NCBI GenBank assembly: GCA_002457275.1
Contig: NTKD01000001.1
Coordinates: 1-64,000, forward strand
DNA from: OM182 bacterium MED-G24
Lineage (GTDB): Bacteria > Pseudomonadota > Gammaproteobacteria > Pseudomonadales > Azotimanducaceae
Length of the DNA stretch: 64,000 nucleotides
Reading direction: 5' to 3'
Position numbers and translations under genes: made by a program. The notes below the pieces were generated by a model. The model ran no database searches. It was not told the DNA's origin and saw only the letters and a program-made list of their open reading frames with translations. Of the stretch, positions 50,848 to 61,953 are shown one piece after another. Position 1 is the first letter of the stretch. Each line of letters begins with the position of its first letter.

Positions 50848-51813
50848 CTAAAGAAGCGTCTCAGTGATGAAATCGAGATAGCGGTCTGCGATATCCAGAT
50901 CCCGCTGCGCATCCAGCTCGCGAATGCACGTCGGGCAGGTTACGTTGATTTCCGTCAGGTAGTCGCCGATGACGTCAATGCCGACAAAATAGAGGCCGTA
51001 TTCTTTTAATGTTGGAGCGATCTGCTCACAGATCCATTGATCACGGTCGTTAAGCGCGCGGGACACGCCGGTTCCACCTGCCGCGAGGTTTCCACGACTC
51101 TCGCCTGCAAGGGGGATACGGGCGAGACCAAAGGGTATGGGTTCCCCGTTGATCAGCAGGATGCGGGTGTCTCCGTCAACAATCTCGGGAATGTATCGCT
51201 GTGCCATGATCTGGCGCCTGCCACCATCAGTCAGGGTCTCTATGATCACAGAGAGGTTGCTGTCGCGTGGTGCGGCTCGGAAGATCGACATGCCTCCCAT
51301 GCCATCCAGCGGTTTATAGATGACGTCCTGGTGTTCAGCGTGGAACGCCCGCAAGAGTGCGGGATTCCGGCTGACCAGGTGTGGAGGGCAACATTGGGGG
51401 AACCTGAGAGCGAACAGTTTTTCGTTCGCATCCCGTATGCTGCCTGGCCGGTTCAGAACGGGCGTCCCGGAGCGCTCTGCCATCTCAAGCAGGTATGTCG
51501 CGTAGATATATTCCATATTGAATGGGGGATCTTTGCGCATAAGCAGGACGCTGAAGTCGGACGGCGAACGGGTCTCCTCCGGGCCCAGCTGATACCAGTC
51601 TGAAGCAGATGACCAGTCGGTGATGGTGGTATCGATCCGGATATCATGGCCACGAATTTGCAGTTGTCCGTCGCTGACATGAAGGCCGTCAAGAGTGATA
51701 ACGAACACACTCCAATCGCGGCGCGCTGCCGCCAGCATCATCGCCAGCGTGCTGTCCTTCTTCGGGTTAATGGTCTCCACCGGGTCCATAACGACACCGA
51801 GTCTGACAGTCAC
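50848..51813 (-). CDS. gshB: Glutathione synthetase
   Basis: A 321-residue ATP-grasp enzyme that adds glycine to gamma-glutamylcysteine. RLGVVMDPVETINPKKDSTL at the N-terminus, KPLDGMGGMSIF, GDTRILLINGEPI and DVIGDYLTEINVT carry the ATP- and Mg-binding residues. No ATG gives the family start; GTG 51813, preceded by GGAGACGGA, does. It is divergent from the remains of the Chp cluster, as gshB is from pilG in Pseudomonas. Confidence 0.95.
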   Translation of the reverse strand: MTVRLGVVMDPVETINPKKDSTLAMMLAAARRDWSVFVITLDGLHVSDGQLQIRGHDIRIDTTITDWSSASDWYQLGPEETRSPSDFSVLLMRKDPPFNMEYIYATYLLEMAERSGTPVLNRPGSIRDANEKLFALRFPQCCPPHLVSRNPALLRAFHAEHQDVIYKPLDGMGGMSIFRAAPRDSNLSVIIETLTDGGRRQIMAQRYIPEIVDGDTRILLINGEPIPFGLARIPLAGESRGNLAAGGTGVSRALNDRDQWICEQIAPTLKEYGLYFVGIDVIGDYLTEINVTCPTCIRELDAQRDLDIADRYLDFITETLL

Positions 51814-52023
51814 ATTCCGTCTCCGACGATTGCCAGGCGAGGATTCTACCTCGGCTTGATGTCGATGGCTGTCGTTTGTGGCCCGTCCTTGTGAAATGTG
51901 GACGGTTTTTACTGCAGGAAACGAGGTTGCGTCCGAAAACCGGTACTGAGGGTCGAAACAGCTATCATCGAAGGACAGGATCACTGACGCACGTCACTCG
52001 TCTGATTATCCAGTGCGAGGACT

Positions 52024-52440
52024 TTGGGAGCTTCTTCGAAATCTTGTTTTCTTCTTGAAGTTCGGCGCGTTGAAGGCTCACCTGACTACCTGCTGGGATT
52101 ATTGTCATGGCGCGGTGAACAGGTTCCCGTGGTGTCTTTTGAGATGCTCACCGTGGAACGGGGCAGCTTCTCGCTGGTCAGTGTGGCCTCTGTGAGTTTA
52201 ATCGTGGTGAAGATGGTCAGCGGGGGTGCGTTCCCTTTTTACGCGTTGGTTGCGCAGGCACTGCTGCGACTGGTTCGGGTATCTGACAGTGAACTGTTTG
52301 ATACCGGAGAGGCGACCGAAGCCGCCGAAGTCGTTCGCACAGGGTATACAGACCAGCTGGTCTAGATTCCCGACATCGACTACATTGAAGCGACGCTACA
52401 ACCTGTCGCAGGTTTGTTGCAGGAACAACCCCTCGGACTT
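52024..52440 (+). pseudogene. chpC: Remnant of chpC-like (CheW-type) chemosensory gene
   Basis: A CheW-like sequence resembling ChpC of the Pil-Chp system: SPDYLLGLLSWRGEQVPVVS, then GGAFPFYALVAQALLRLVRV. TAG at 52363-52365 interrupts it, after which IPDIDYIEATL continues in the same frame. No start codon with the family N-terminus is visible. It lies where the 3' end of the pilGHIJK-chpABC cluster would be, between gshB and rsmE. The rest of that cluster is gone; the 200 bp between gshB and this remnant show nothing recognisable. Confidence 0.75.
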
Positions 52441-52467
52441 GACTGTTTGTTCCTGTGGAACGTGGCC

Positions 52468-53196
52468 CTACAGTCTCGCTGCGTCCATATCCCCCCAGCG
52501 CGACTGCGTCAATGCAAGGAGGCTGAGCACGGCCGTCGGTGTACGCAGGACGCGTGGTCCCAGATTGACGATTGAGAATCCGCCATCTGTCAAAAGAGCC
52601 AACTCATCGGGATTGAACCCTCCTTCCGGTCCAATGGCGAGCGCGACCCTCGCTGGCGTCCGTGCTGGGAGTATTGGTGAACCATGACCGGGATGTGCGA
52701 TCAGCCTGTGTTCTGCCTCGACCTGCCATGTGTTGACCGGTGTGACGGGTGCAAGTCGGGGCAGGCGGTTCCTGCCACATTGTTCGGCAGCACTGATGAT
52801 GATCTGGTGCCAGTGGTCCACTCGTTTTTCTAAGGATCTTTGGTTGTTCTGGCTGTATGCACAGTGCAACGGTGTGATTATGGTTGCACCCAGTTCTGTC
52901 GCGTGACTCAGTGATTCATCCATGGCCGAGGACCGAACGATACCAATTCCTACGTGCGTCTCCAGTGGGGACTCTCGATCGTTTTCGAGAAACGCGGTGA
53001 GATCAAGATGAATGCTATTCCGGCTCACCGACACAATCGTGGCCACGAACTCGCCACCTAGTCCATTGAACACGTGACAAACCTGTCCCGGGCGCCCGCG
53101 GAGGACCGAACGCAGGTAGTGTGCCCGATAGCCTTCGAGATCGAGTCCCGAGCCGACTTTGAGGTCCTCGCGAACAAACAGCCTGTTGATTCGCAT
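52468..53196 (-). CDS. rsmE: 16S rRNA (uracil1498-N3)-methyltransferase
   Basis: A 242-residue SPOUT methyltransferase. The knot region reads ALAIGPEGGFNPDELAL and LGPRVLRTPTAVLSLLAL, and the N-terminal PUA-like part has GRPGQVCHVFNGLGGEF. It modifies U1498 of 16S rRNA. metF lies 9 bp upstream in the transcription direction. Confidence 0.96.
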   Translation of the reverse strand: MRINRLFVREDLKVGSGLDLEGYRAHYLRSVLRGRPGQVCHVFNGLGGEFVATIVSVSRNSIHLDLTAFLENDRESPLETHVGIGIVRSSAMDESLSHATELGATIITPLHCAYSQNNQRSLEKRVDHWHQIIISAAEQCGRNRLPRLAPVTPVNTWQVEAEHRLIAHPGHGSPILPARTPARVALAIGPEGGFNPDELALLTDGGFSIVNLGPRVLRTPTAVLSLLALTQSRWGDMDAARL

Positions 53197-53205
53197 AACG
53201 TTGGG

Positions 53206-54033
53206 TTACAGGGAGAGCTGTCGGAAAATTCGCAATGTTGGCAGCGACTGGTTCAGCGTATAGAAATGCAGTCCAGGCGCGCCGCCTTCCAGCAGGCGAT
53301 GGCAAAGACTTGTCACAAGATCTGTTGCGAAGGATTGCAGTGACGCCTTGTCGCCACGATACTCGATGAGTTGCTGTTTGATCCAGCGCGGAATGTCCGC
53401 GCCGCACTTGTCTGAAAACCGGATCAACGTATCGACGTTGGTAATCGGCATGATTCCGGGAACGATTGGGATATCCACTCCCAGTGCGGCGGCTGAGTCT
53501 ACGTAGTGAAAATACGCATCCGCGTTGTAGAAGTACTGAGTGATCGCACTGTCTGCGCCGGCGTCCACTTTTTGCTTGAAGTAATCAAGATCACTCTGAG
53601 GCGATTTTGAGTCGGGGTGGACCTCCGGGTAGGCGGCAACCTCGATATGAAAATGATCGCCCGACTCCTGCCTGATAAAGGTCACCAGTTCATCCGCATA
53701 GATGTGCGTGCCCGGGCCTGTTCCGCTCGGTACGTCTCCTCGTAACGCGACAATCCGATCTATGCCGGCCGCCTGATACTGTGCTAGCAGATCCCGGATG
53801 AATACCTCATCGTCTCCGCCGAATGAAAGGTGAGGTGCGGTATTCGTCCCGGTAGATGCCAGTGCCAGTGCAGTCTGGAGCGTACCGTCCCGTGTGGAGC
53901 CACCCGCGCCATAGGTGATGGAGAAGAATGCGGCATCGAGTTCTGACAGCTTGTCGCGGACAGTGAGGACCTTGTTGCGGGCCTGCTCATCTCGCGGCGC
54001 TGAAAACTCGAAACTGATGACCGGGGTGTTCAC
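53206..54033 (-). CDS. metF: Methylenetetrahydrofolate reductase
   Basis: A 275-residue FAD enzyme that makes 5-methyl-THF for methionine synthesis. SFEFSAPRDEQA near the N-terminus carries the conserved Glu. FFSITYGAGGSTRDGT and DSAITQYFYNADAYFHYVD are typical. It follows metK by 3 bp, linking methyl-group supply to SAM synthesis. In Pseudomonas ahcY lies close to metF; no ahcY is seen here. Confidence 0.95.
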   Translation of the reverse strand: MNTPVISFEFSAPRDEQARNKVLTVRDKLSELDAAFFSITYGAGGSTRDGTLQTALALASTGTNTAPHLSFGGDDEVFIRDLLAQYQAAGIDRIVALRGDVPSGTGPGTHIYADELVTFIRQESGDHFHIEVAAYPEVHPDSKSPQSDLDYFKQKVDAGADSAITQYFYNADAYFHYVDSAAALGVDIPIVPGIMPITNVDTLIRFSDKCGADIPRWIKQQLIEYRGDKASLQSFATDLVTSLCHRLLEGGAPGLHFYTLNQSLPTLRIFRQLSL

Positions 54034-54036
54034 AGG

Positions 54037-55188
<1,152 letters not shown>

Positions 55189-55396
55189 CTTTAGGCGGTT
55201 CCTGCTGGGTACAATGAAAGAATACCGGTAGACACGGTGAAGCGCATTCTATCGCAGTCAGAAGTGTGGCGAGTGACATATCATCAAGAAGGCATCAAAC
55301 CATATTCATGATCGTGTTATGTGCGTTCTGGTGTTGGCAGGTGCACAACCTTTAAGGGACAATACCCCCCCCGATTCTCCCGCCGAAGCAGAACAT

Positions 55397-57391
55397 ATGG
55401 TTTCAAGACGTCAGAAAGCCAACGCGATCCGAGCACTATCGATGGATGCCGTTGAGCAGGCAGCGTCCGGGCATCCGGGTGCGCCGATGGGGATGGCCGA
55501 CATCGCTGAAGTGCTTTGGTCTGATTTCCTGAGCCACAGTCCTGCCAATCCAGACTGGGCGAATAGAGACCGGTTTGTGCTCTCAAATGGTCATGGTTCA
55601 ATGCTGCTGTATTCGTTGCTCTATCTCAGCGGGTATGACCTTCCGCTTGAGCAGATTCAGGACTTCAGGCAGTTGGGATCTGAGACACCGGGTCACCCTG
55701 AAGTCGGCGATACTGCGGGGGTAGAGACAACGACGGGTCCGTTGGGTCAGGGGTTTGCGAATGCCGTAGGAATGGCATTGGCTGAGTCGCTGCTCGCCCA
55801 TGAATTCAACCGCAAACAGGACGGTCGTGACTATAACGTCGTTGACCATCGTACATGGGTGTTTGTGGGCGATGGCTGTCTGATGGAGGGCATCTCTCAT
55901 GAGGCCGCTTCACTGGCCGGCACCCTCGGCCTTCATAAGCTCACCTGTATCTATGATGACAACGGGATTTCGATTGATGGTGAAATCAAGGGTTGGTTCA
56001 CGGACGACACACCAAAACGATTCGAAGCGTATGGCTGGCACGTAATCCCCGCGATCGACGGCCATGATCCGGATGCGATTTCACGCGCGTTGGCGTCAGC
56101 AAAGGAGAATGATCGGCCCACTCTGATCTGTTGCCGTACCACCATTGGATTTGGCGCTCCCAACAAGGCGGGCACAGCGGGTAGTCATGGTTCGCCCCTC
56201 GGTGAGGACGAGATATCGGGAGCGCGGGCTCAACTGGACTGGCCACACCCACCTTTTGACGTACCCGTAGATATCAGGGAAGCGTGGAACACAACTGCAA
56301 AGGGGCGTGCGCTTGAGAATGCCTGGCAGCAATCGTTCGCGGAGTACGAACAGACTTTCCCGGCAGAAGCCGTTGAGTTGCAGCGTCGCCTGGCAGGTCA
56401 GAGACCGGAAGGATTCGAGGAAGCTCTCGACGCCCATATTGCCGAGGTCGTGTCCAAAGCTGAGGATATCGCGAGTCGCAACGCTTCCGGCAATACCATC
56501 GCTGCACTCGCGGAGATGTTGCCGGAACTGGTTGGTGGCTCGGCGGACCTGTCGGGATCTAACTGCACTCGCTGGCCCGAGGCGCAGTCGGTGGAACCGG
56601 GCAAAGGCGGTAACTACGTGCTGTATGGCGTACGGGAATTCGGGATGACGGCGATTGCCAACGGCCTGGCCCTGCACGGTGGCATTGTGCCATTTACCGG
56701 AACCTTTCTGACGTTTATGGAATATGCCCGCAATAGTGTCCGAATGGCGGCGCTGATGGGGATCCCGCAGGTGCTTGTTTATACCCACGACTCGATCGGT
56801 CTCGGCGAGGATGGCCCAACCCATCAACCCATCGAGCAGTTGAATAACCTTCGGTCGACACCCGGGTTAAACCTATGGCGTCCCTGTGACGCGGTGGAAA
56901 CAGCCATTGCCTGGCAGCAGGCCCTGAGTTTTGAGGGACCGACAGCCCTCGCGCTGTCTCGTCAGAAACTCCCCCATCAACAACGGGACGCCGATCAGCT
57001 GGATGCGGTGGCGCGGGGTGGATACATCCTGAGAGAGCCTGAAGGTGCGGTGGATACGATCTTGATTGGTGCCGGCTCTGAAGTCTCGATCGCATGCGAA
57101 GCGGCAACGTTGCTGGCCGCGGATGGTCATCAGGTACGTGTTATTTCGATGCCATCAACTGATGTTTTCCTGCTACAGGACCAGGCGTATCGGGACAGCG
57201 TGTTGCCACCAGGCGTGCGCAAACGCATTGCAATTGAGGCGGGTCATCCAGACAGCTGGTTTCGGTTCGTCGGGCTCGACGGTGCGGTCGTCGGTTTGGA
57301 GCGATTTGGCGCCTCCGGACCGATCAATGATGTCTATGAGTCGCTGGGCATTACCGCAAAGCGTATTACTGAGGTAGCCCGCGGTCTCTGA
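55397..57391 (+). CDS. tkt: Transketolase
   Basis: A 664-residue thiamine-diphosphate enzyme of the pentose phosphate pathway. His26 lies in ASGHPGAPMGMADI, the TPP/Mg motif is GDGCLMEGISHEAASLAG ending with DDNGISIDG, and a pyrimidine-domain VREFGMTAIANGLALHGG follows. The frame opens at 55319, but ATG 55397 gives the family N-terminus. pgk comes 28 bp later; the epd/gap gene that often stands between them is missing. Confidence 0.97.
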   Translation: MVSRRQKANAIRALSMDAVEQAASGHPGAPMGMADIAEVLWSDFLSHSPANPDWANRDRFVLSNGHGSMLLYSLLYLSGYDLPLEQIQDFRQLGSETPGHPEVGDTAGVETTTGPLGQGFANAVGMALAESLLAHEFNRKQDGRDYNVVDHRTWVFVGDGCLMEGISHEAASLAGTLGLHKLTCIYDDNGISIDGEIKGWFTDDTPKRFEAYGWHVIPAIDGHDPDAISRALASAKENDRPTLICCRTTIGFGAPNKAGTAGSHGSPLGEDEISGARAQLDWPHPPFDVPVDIREAWNTTAKGRALENAWQQSFAEYEQTFPAEAVELQRRLAGQRPEGFEEALDAHIAEVVSKAEDIASRNASGNTIAALAEMLPELVGGSADLSGSNCTRWPEAQSVEPGKGGNYVLYGVREFGMTAIANGLALHGGIVPFTGTFLTFMEYARNSVRMAALMGIPQVLVYTHDSIGLGEDGPTHQPIEQLNNLRSTPGLNLWRPCDAVETAIAWQQALSFEGPTALALSRQKLPHQQRDADQLDAVARGGYILREPEGAVDTILIGAGSEVSIACEAATLLAADGHQVRVISMPSTDVFLLQDQAYRDSVLPPGVRKRIAIEAGHPDSWFRFVGLDGAVVGLERFGASGPINDVYESLGITAKRITEVARGL

Positions 57392-57419
57392 CCGATCCTA
57401 AAGACGCAGGAGTTCCACC

Positions 57420-58583
57420 ATGACGGTTCGGGAGATGTCGCAGATTGATCTCGCAGACAAGCGGGTACTGATTCGCGAGGACCTTAATGTCCCGATCAAA
57501 CATGGCGTTGTGACCAGTGATGCGCGCCTGAGAGCGGCGCTGCCAAGTGTCAGGCAAGCGCTTGGACAAGGTGCCCGTGTGATGTTGATGAGTCACCTCG
57601 GTAGACCCAGTGAGGGCGTTCCCATCAGTGAACAGCCGGAGATGAGCCTCACGCCCGTGGCTCGCTGGTTCAGCGAGGCGCTTGGTCAGCCCGTTCCGCT
57701 GATCGATGACTATCTTGAGGGCTTCGACATGGGCGACCACAGGCTTGTGCTCTTTGAAAACGTTCGGGTCAATGTTGGTGAGAGCGTTGATGATGAAGGT
57801 CTCGCCAAAAAGATGGCGGACCTTTGCGATGTCTATGTTATGGATGCCTTTGGTACCGCGCATCGCGCTCAGGCATCAACGCATGGCGTTGGTCATGCGG
57901 CACCGATCGCCTGTGCCGGGCCGTTGCTTTCTTCCGAGTTGAAGGCGCTCGGTCGCGCCCTCTCGTCTCCGGCGTCACCCGTGGTGGCTATTGTCGGGGG
58001 CAGCAAGGTGTCTACCAAGTTGGATGTCCTTACGGCGCTGGCTGACAAGGTGGATTCCCTGATTTTAGGTGGTGGTATCGCAAATACCTTTCTGGCTGCG
58101 GCGGGACATCCGGTTGGCGCGTCGCTCTATGAGAAAAGTCTTGTGGAAACCGCGCAGGCACTGCTGAACAAAGTATCGGTGCCGATGCCTGTTGATGTGG
58201 TGGTAGGTACCTCACTGGAAGATACTGAAGGCACTATCAAGGCTGTTGCAGATGTTCTGGACAAAGACATGATTCTTGATGTCGGACCGAAAACGGCATC
58301 TCGGATGTCGGAATTGCTATCGTCCGCCAAAACAATTATCTGGAATGGACCTGTCGGTGTCTTTGAGAACGATGCCTTCGCCGAAAGTACCCGCGCGCTG
58401 ACCGAAGCCATCGCTGCTTCAACAGCCTTTTCACTGGCGGGCGGAGGGGATACGCTGGCAGCCATAGACAAGTATGGTGTGGCAGACCAGATTTCCTATA
58501 TATCAACCGGCGGAGGCGCCTTCCTGGAGTTTTTGGAAGGCAAGGTATTACCGGCTGTCGCCATGCTGGAACAGTGTAGCTGA
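57420..58583 (+). CDS. pgk: Phosphoglycerate kinase
   Basis: A 387-residue glycolytic kinase, the same length as in E. coli. [56 protein letters not shown] and the C-terminal [13 protein letters not shown] nucleotide loop are present. A CAGGAG ribosome-binding sequence precedes ATG 57420. fba follows after 65 bp. Confidence 0.98.
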   Translation: MTVREMSQIDLADKRVLIREDLNVPIKHGVVTSDARLRAALPSVRQALGQGARVMLMSHLGRPSEGVPISEQPEMSLTPVARWFSEALGQPVPLIDDYLEGFDMGDHRLVLFENVRVNVGESVDDEGLAKKMADLCDVYVMDAFGTAHRAQASTHGVGHAAPIACAGPLLSSELKALGRALSSPASPVVAIVGGSKVSTKLDVLTALADKVDSLILGGGIANTFLAAAGHPVGASLYEKSLVETAQALLNKVSVPMPVDVVVGTSLEDTEGTIKAVADVLDKDMILDVGPKTASRMSELLSSAKTIIWNGPVGVFENDAFAESTRALTEAIAASTAFSLAGGGDTLAAIDKYGVADQISYISTGGGAFLEFLEGKVLPAVAMLEQCS

Positions 58584-58648
58584 CCGCCAATCGTCCATCG
58601 TTGGACGGGTCGAAAAGACATGAAAGATTCATCTCAGGAGAATGACTA

Positions 58649-59701
58649 ATGGCACTAGTGAGCATGCGCCAGCTGTTGGATCACGCGGCGGAAAATGACT
58701 ACGGCGTCCCGGCGTTCAACGTCAACAACCTGGAACAGATTCGCGCCATCATGGAAGGTGCCCAGCAAACCGACAGCCCGGTGATCGTTCAGGCGTCGGC
58801 TGGCGCACGGAAGTATGCCGGCCCCAATTTCCTGAGGCATCTCATTCTTGCTGCGATTGAGGAGTTCCCCGACATTCCGGTCGTCATGCACCAGGATCAC
58901 GGCGCGTCGCCGGCAGCCTGCCAGCGCTCAATTCAGTTGGGTTTTTCGTCAGTGATGATGGATGGTTCGCTACTCGAGGACCAGAATACGCCGGCTGAGT
59001 ATGACTATAACGTCGATGTGACCCGCGCAGTGGTTGATATGGCCCACGCCTGTGGCGTGACGGTCGAGGGCGAGCTGGGTTGTCTCGGATCTCTGGAGAC
59101 CGGCGAAGCCGGCGAAGAAGATGGCGTGGGTGCGGAAGGAACGCTCTCGATGGATCAGTTGCTGACGGATCCGGACCAGGCGGTCGACTTTATCGAGAGG
59201 ACTAATTGTGATGCACTGGCGATTGCCATCGGCACAAGCCACGGTGCTTACAAGTTCAGTAGGCCACCGACGGGGGATATCCTGGCGATTGATCGTATCA
59301 AGGAGATTCACGAACGACTTCCGAACACTCATCTGGTGATGCACGGTTCGTCCAGCGTGCCGCAGGACTGGCTGTCTGTCATCAATGACAACGGCGGCGA
59401 GATTCCTGAAACCTACGGCGTGCCTGTCGAAGAGATTCAGGAAGGCATCAGGCACGGCGTACGGAAGGTCAATATCGATACGGATCTGCGACTGGCGTCC
59501 ACGGGCGCTATCAGGCGCTTTATGTCCGAGAACAAAGCGGAGTTTGATCCGCGCAAATATCTGGGACAAGCTCAGGCGGCGATGATGGAGATTGTGGTCG
59601 CTCGCTACGAGTCCTTTGGTACTGCGGGGAATGCCTCCAAAATCAAGCCAATACCGCTTGATTCGATCTCTGGTCAATACGACAGCGGTGAGCTCCACTG
59701 A
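58649..59701 (+). CDS. fba: Fructose-bisphosphate aldolase, class II
   Basis: A 350-residue zinc-dependent aldolase. [25 protein letters not shown] with a zinc His, [13 protein letters not shown] and [16 protein letters not shown] are diagnostic of the Pseudomonas/CbbA-like subtype. CAGGAG precedes the ATG. Its TGA stop overlaps the start of the next gene by one base (TGATG). Confidence 0.97.
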   Translation: MALVSMRQLLDHAAENDYGVPAFNVNNLEQIRAIMEGAQQTDSPVIVQASAGARKYAGPNFLRHLILAAIEEFPDIPVVMHQDHGASPAACQRSIQLGFSSVMMDGSLLEDQNTPAEYDYNVDVTRAVVDMAHACGVTVEGELGCLGSLETGEAGEEDGVGAEGTLSMDQLLTDPDQAVDFIERTNCDALAIAIGTSHGAYKFSRPPTGDILAIDRIKEIHERLPNTHLVMHGSSSVPQDWLSVINDNGGEIPETYGVPVEEIQEGIRHGVRKVNIDTDLRLASTGAIRRFMSENKAEFDPRKYLGQAQAAMMEIVVARYESFGTAGNASKIKPIPLDSISGQYDSGELH

Positions 59702-61086
59702 TGATGGCGAATTCGCTGGCAAGTGATCTGGCAGCGATTGTTGGTGACGCGAACATCGCAACGAGCACTGGCGATCTTGAAGCCTACGGACGTGACTGGA
59801 CTCGCTTTTATCAGCCGGATCCGTCGATGGTCGTATTTCCGAAAACCGCTGAGCAGTTGGTTCAACTGGTGGCGATTGCCAACGAACGTCACCTGGCACT
59901 GGTACCATCTGGCGGTCGCACGGGACTCTCCGGTGGTGCTGTTGCACGGGAACGGGAGATTGTTGTCTCGTTCGACAGGATGAATCGGATCCACTCGTTT
60001 GATCCAGTGGATCATACGGTACTTGTGGAACCTGGAGTGGTGACCGCCAGCCTTCAGGCCTATGCAGAAGATCAGTCGCTGGCCTATCCGGTGGATTTCG
60101 CATCAGCGGGTTCCAGCCAGATCGGGGGTAACATCGCAACCAATGCCGGCGGTATCAAGGTACTCCGATATGGTCTGACGCGTGACCAGATCGCGGGGTT
60201 GAAGGTGGTAACGGGCAAAGGCGATGTGCTCAATCTCAACCAGGGGCTGATCAAAAACGCAACCGGTTACGATCTGCGGCACCTGTTTATTGGCTCCGAG
60301 GGAACCTTGGGGTTTATTGTTGAAGCGACAATTCGATTGTCGGCGCCGCCACCCGACCTCAATGTATTGCTTCTGGCGGTGCCCGGTATGGATAGCGTAA
60401 TGCGTGTCTTCGATGTGTTCCGGCGAAAAGCAAGCCTGACTGCGTTTGAATTCTTCTCTGACCAGGCGATGAACCATGTGCTGTCACATCAGAACATTGG
60501 AGCGCCATTCGGCGATCGGTCCGACTACTACGTGTTGCTGGAGCTGGAGGAGACAAGTCTGGAAGGCGCAATGACGGCGTTTGAGGCTTGTCTTGAAGAG
60601 GGTACAGTCATCGACGGCGTCGTGAGTCAAAGTGAACAGCAACGCGTTGATCTCTGGCGCTATCGAGAGGGTATTTCAGAATCGATTACACCTCACACGC
60701 CCTACAAAAATGACCTGGCTGTACGTATCTCGCGGGTTCCGGAATTTCTCGCGGCGGTGTCAGACACGGTCTCCGCTCGGTATCCGGATTTTGAGCTGAT
60801 CTGGTTTGGTCATATTGGCGACGGTAATCTGCATCTCAACATTCTGCGGCCGGCAGATTGGTCGATTGAGTCTTTCAAGGCTGAGTGTGACAGCGTCAGT
60901 GACGAAGTGATGGCAGTGGTGGCGCGGTTCGAAGGCAGTGTGTCCGCAGAACATGGCGTCGGATTACTCAAGCGAGATCAGTTGCACTTCAGTCGAAGTC
61001 CCGCAGAGATTGAAATGATGTTGGGCCTGAAGCAGGTTTTTGATCCCAACAATGTGATGAATCCCGGCAAGCTGCTGCCGCGTTAA
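59701..61086 (+). CDS. FAD-linked D-2-hydroxyacid dehydrogenase (D-2-hydroxyglutarate type)
   Basis: A 461-residue FAD oxidoreductase with an N-terminal FAD_binding_4 domain (about 38-175; PSGGRTGLSGGAV, GGNIATNAGGIKVLRYG) and a C-terminal FAD-oxidase_C domain. WFGHIGDGNLHLNI and AEHGVGLLKR hold the metal-binding His and Glu residues. Close relatives in Pseudomonas, near serA, rpiA and ilvA, oxidise D-2-hydroxyglutarate, a by-product of SerA. D-lactate or glycolate are alternatives. It overlaps fba by one base, so translation is coupled. Confidence 0.88.
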   Translation: MMANSLASDLAAIVGDANIATSTGDLEAYGRDWTRFYQPDPSMVVFPKTAEQLVQLVAIANERHLALVPSGGRTGLSGGAVAREREIVVSFDRMNRIHSFDPVDHTVLVEPGVVTASLQAYAEDQSLAYPVDFASAGSSQIGGNIATNAGGIKVLRYGLTRDQIAGLKVVTGKGDVLNLNQGLIKNATGYDLRHLFIGSEGTLGFIVEATIRLSAPPPDLNVLLLAVPGMDSVMRVFDVFRRKASLTAFEFFSDQAMNHVLSHQNIGAPFGDRSDYYVLLELEETSLEGAMTAFEACLEEGTVIDGVVSQSEQQRVDLWRYREGISESITPHTPYKNDLAVRISRVPEFLAAVSDTVSARYPDFELIWFGHIGDGNLHLNILRPADWSIESFKAECDSVSDEVMAVVARFEGSVSAEHGVGLLKRDQLHFSRSPAEIEMMLGLKQVFDPNNVMNPGKLLPR

Positions 61087-61157
61087 CATGCATCGCGTTG
61101 ACGGCGTGTCGTAGCTGTCGTTTCAGGACCGGCTCCTGGCGTCGTTGGCGCTGGGCT

Positions 61158-61826
61158 CTACTCGATCAGCGGTCCGTCGTTGGTACCCGTGATAACCACG
61201 TCCGCGTTCCGTCGAGCGAAGAGACCGTTAGTGACAACCCCCGCGATGTGATTGATTGCTTCTTCAAGTTCTGCAGGGTTGCTGATAGCTAGATCGAATA
61301 CGTCAAGGATGACATTGCCATTGTCCGTGACGAATCCTTCTCTCAGTACGGGCCTGCCACCCAATCCAACGAGTCTTCGCGCGACGGCGCTCCGAGCCAT
61401 GGGGATCACTTCGACGGGCAGCGGATAGCGGCCCAGTTCATGCACCCGTTTACTGTCATCAATGATGCAGATGAACTGCTTTGCCACAGACGCGACAATC
61501 TTCTCTCGGGTGAGGGCGCCACCACCACCCTTGATCATATGTTTGCCCCCATCGATTTCATCAGCACCGTCCACGTAAAACTCGATCTCATCGACGTGGT
61601 TCAGGTCATACACGGGGATACCGCGAGCCGAAAGGCGTTCTGCGGAGGCTTCGGAGCTTGCGACCGCCCCATCGAATAATTGTTGGGTTGTCGAGAGTGC
61701 GTCGATAAAGCAATTGGCGGTGCTGCCTGTGCCCACGCCCACAATGGAGCGATTGGTCAATTTAAGCTTGATGTAGGCGGCTGCAGCATCGCCGACCTGT
61801 TGCTTCTTTTTATCCTGATCTATCAC
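61158..61826 (-). CDS. rpiA: Ribose-5-phosphate isomerase A
   Basis: A protein of about 222 residues that interconverts ribose-5-P and ribulose-5-[41 protein letters not shown] and [17 protein letters not shown] contain the catalytic residues. The start is uncertain: GTG 61826 fits the family length best, while ATG 61865 would add 13 residues. It is divergent from ilvA, as in Pseudomonas. Confidence 0.94.
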   Translation of the reverse strand: MIDQDKKKQQVGDAAAAYIKLKLTNRSIVGVGTGSTANCFIDALSTTQQLFDGAVASSEASAERLSARGIPVYDLNHVDEIEFYVDGADEIDGGKHMIKGGGGALTREKIVASVAKQFICIIDDSKRVHELGRYPLPVEVIPMARSAVARRLVGLGGRPVLREGFVTDNGNVILDVFDLAISNPAELEEAINHIAGVVTNGLFARRNADVVITGTNDGPLIE

Positions 61827-61953
61827 GTCACCATGTCGCACGCGGTGTTTGGGTGTGGTTACCATAGCGGAAGCGATGCGCCCGTGCGACCATGCGAGAT
61901 GAAATAGATACGAATCCCAAAATAGACGGGGAGGTTCCCATGTGGGAGACGAC

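Noticed and set aside
46966-52440. Recoding of stop codons as sense codons (for example TAG read as an amino acid)
   Set aside because: The broken genes contain TAG, TGA and TAA, together with frameshifts and a lost start codon, while intact genes nearby end normally with all three. This is gene decay, not an altered code.
55189-55396. SAM or SAH riboswitch between metK and tkt
   Set aside because: I could not find the conserved core of any SAM or SAH riboswitch on either strand.
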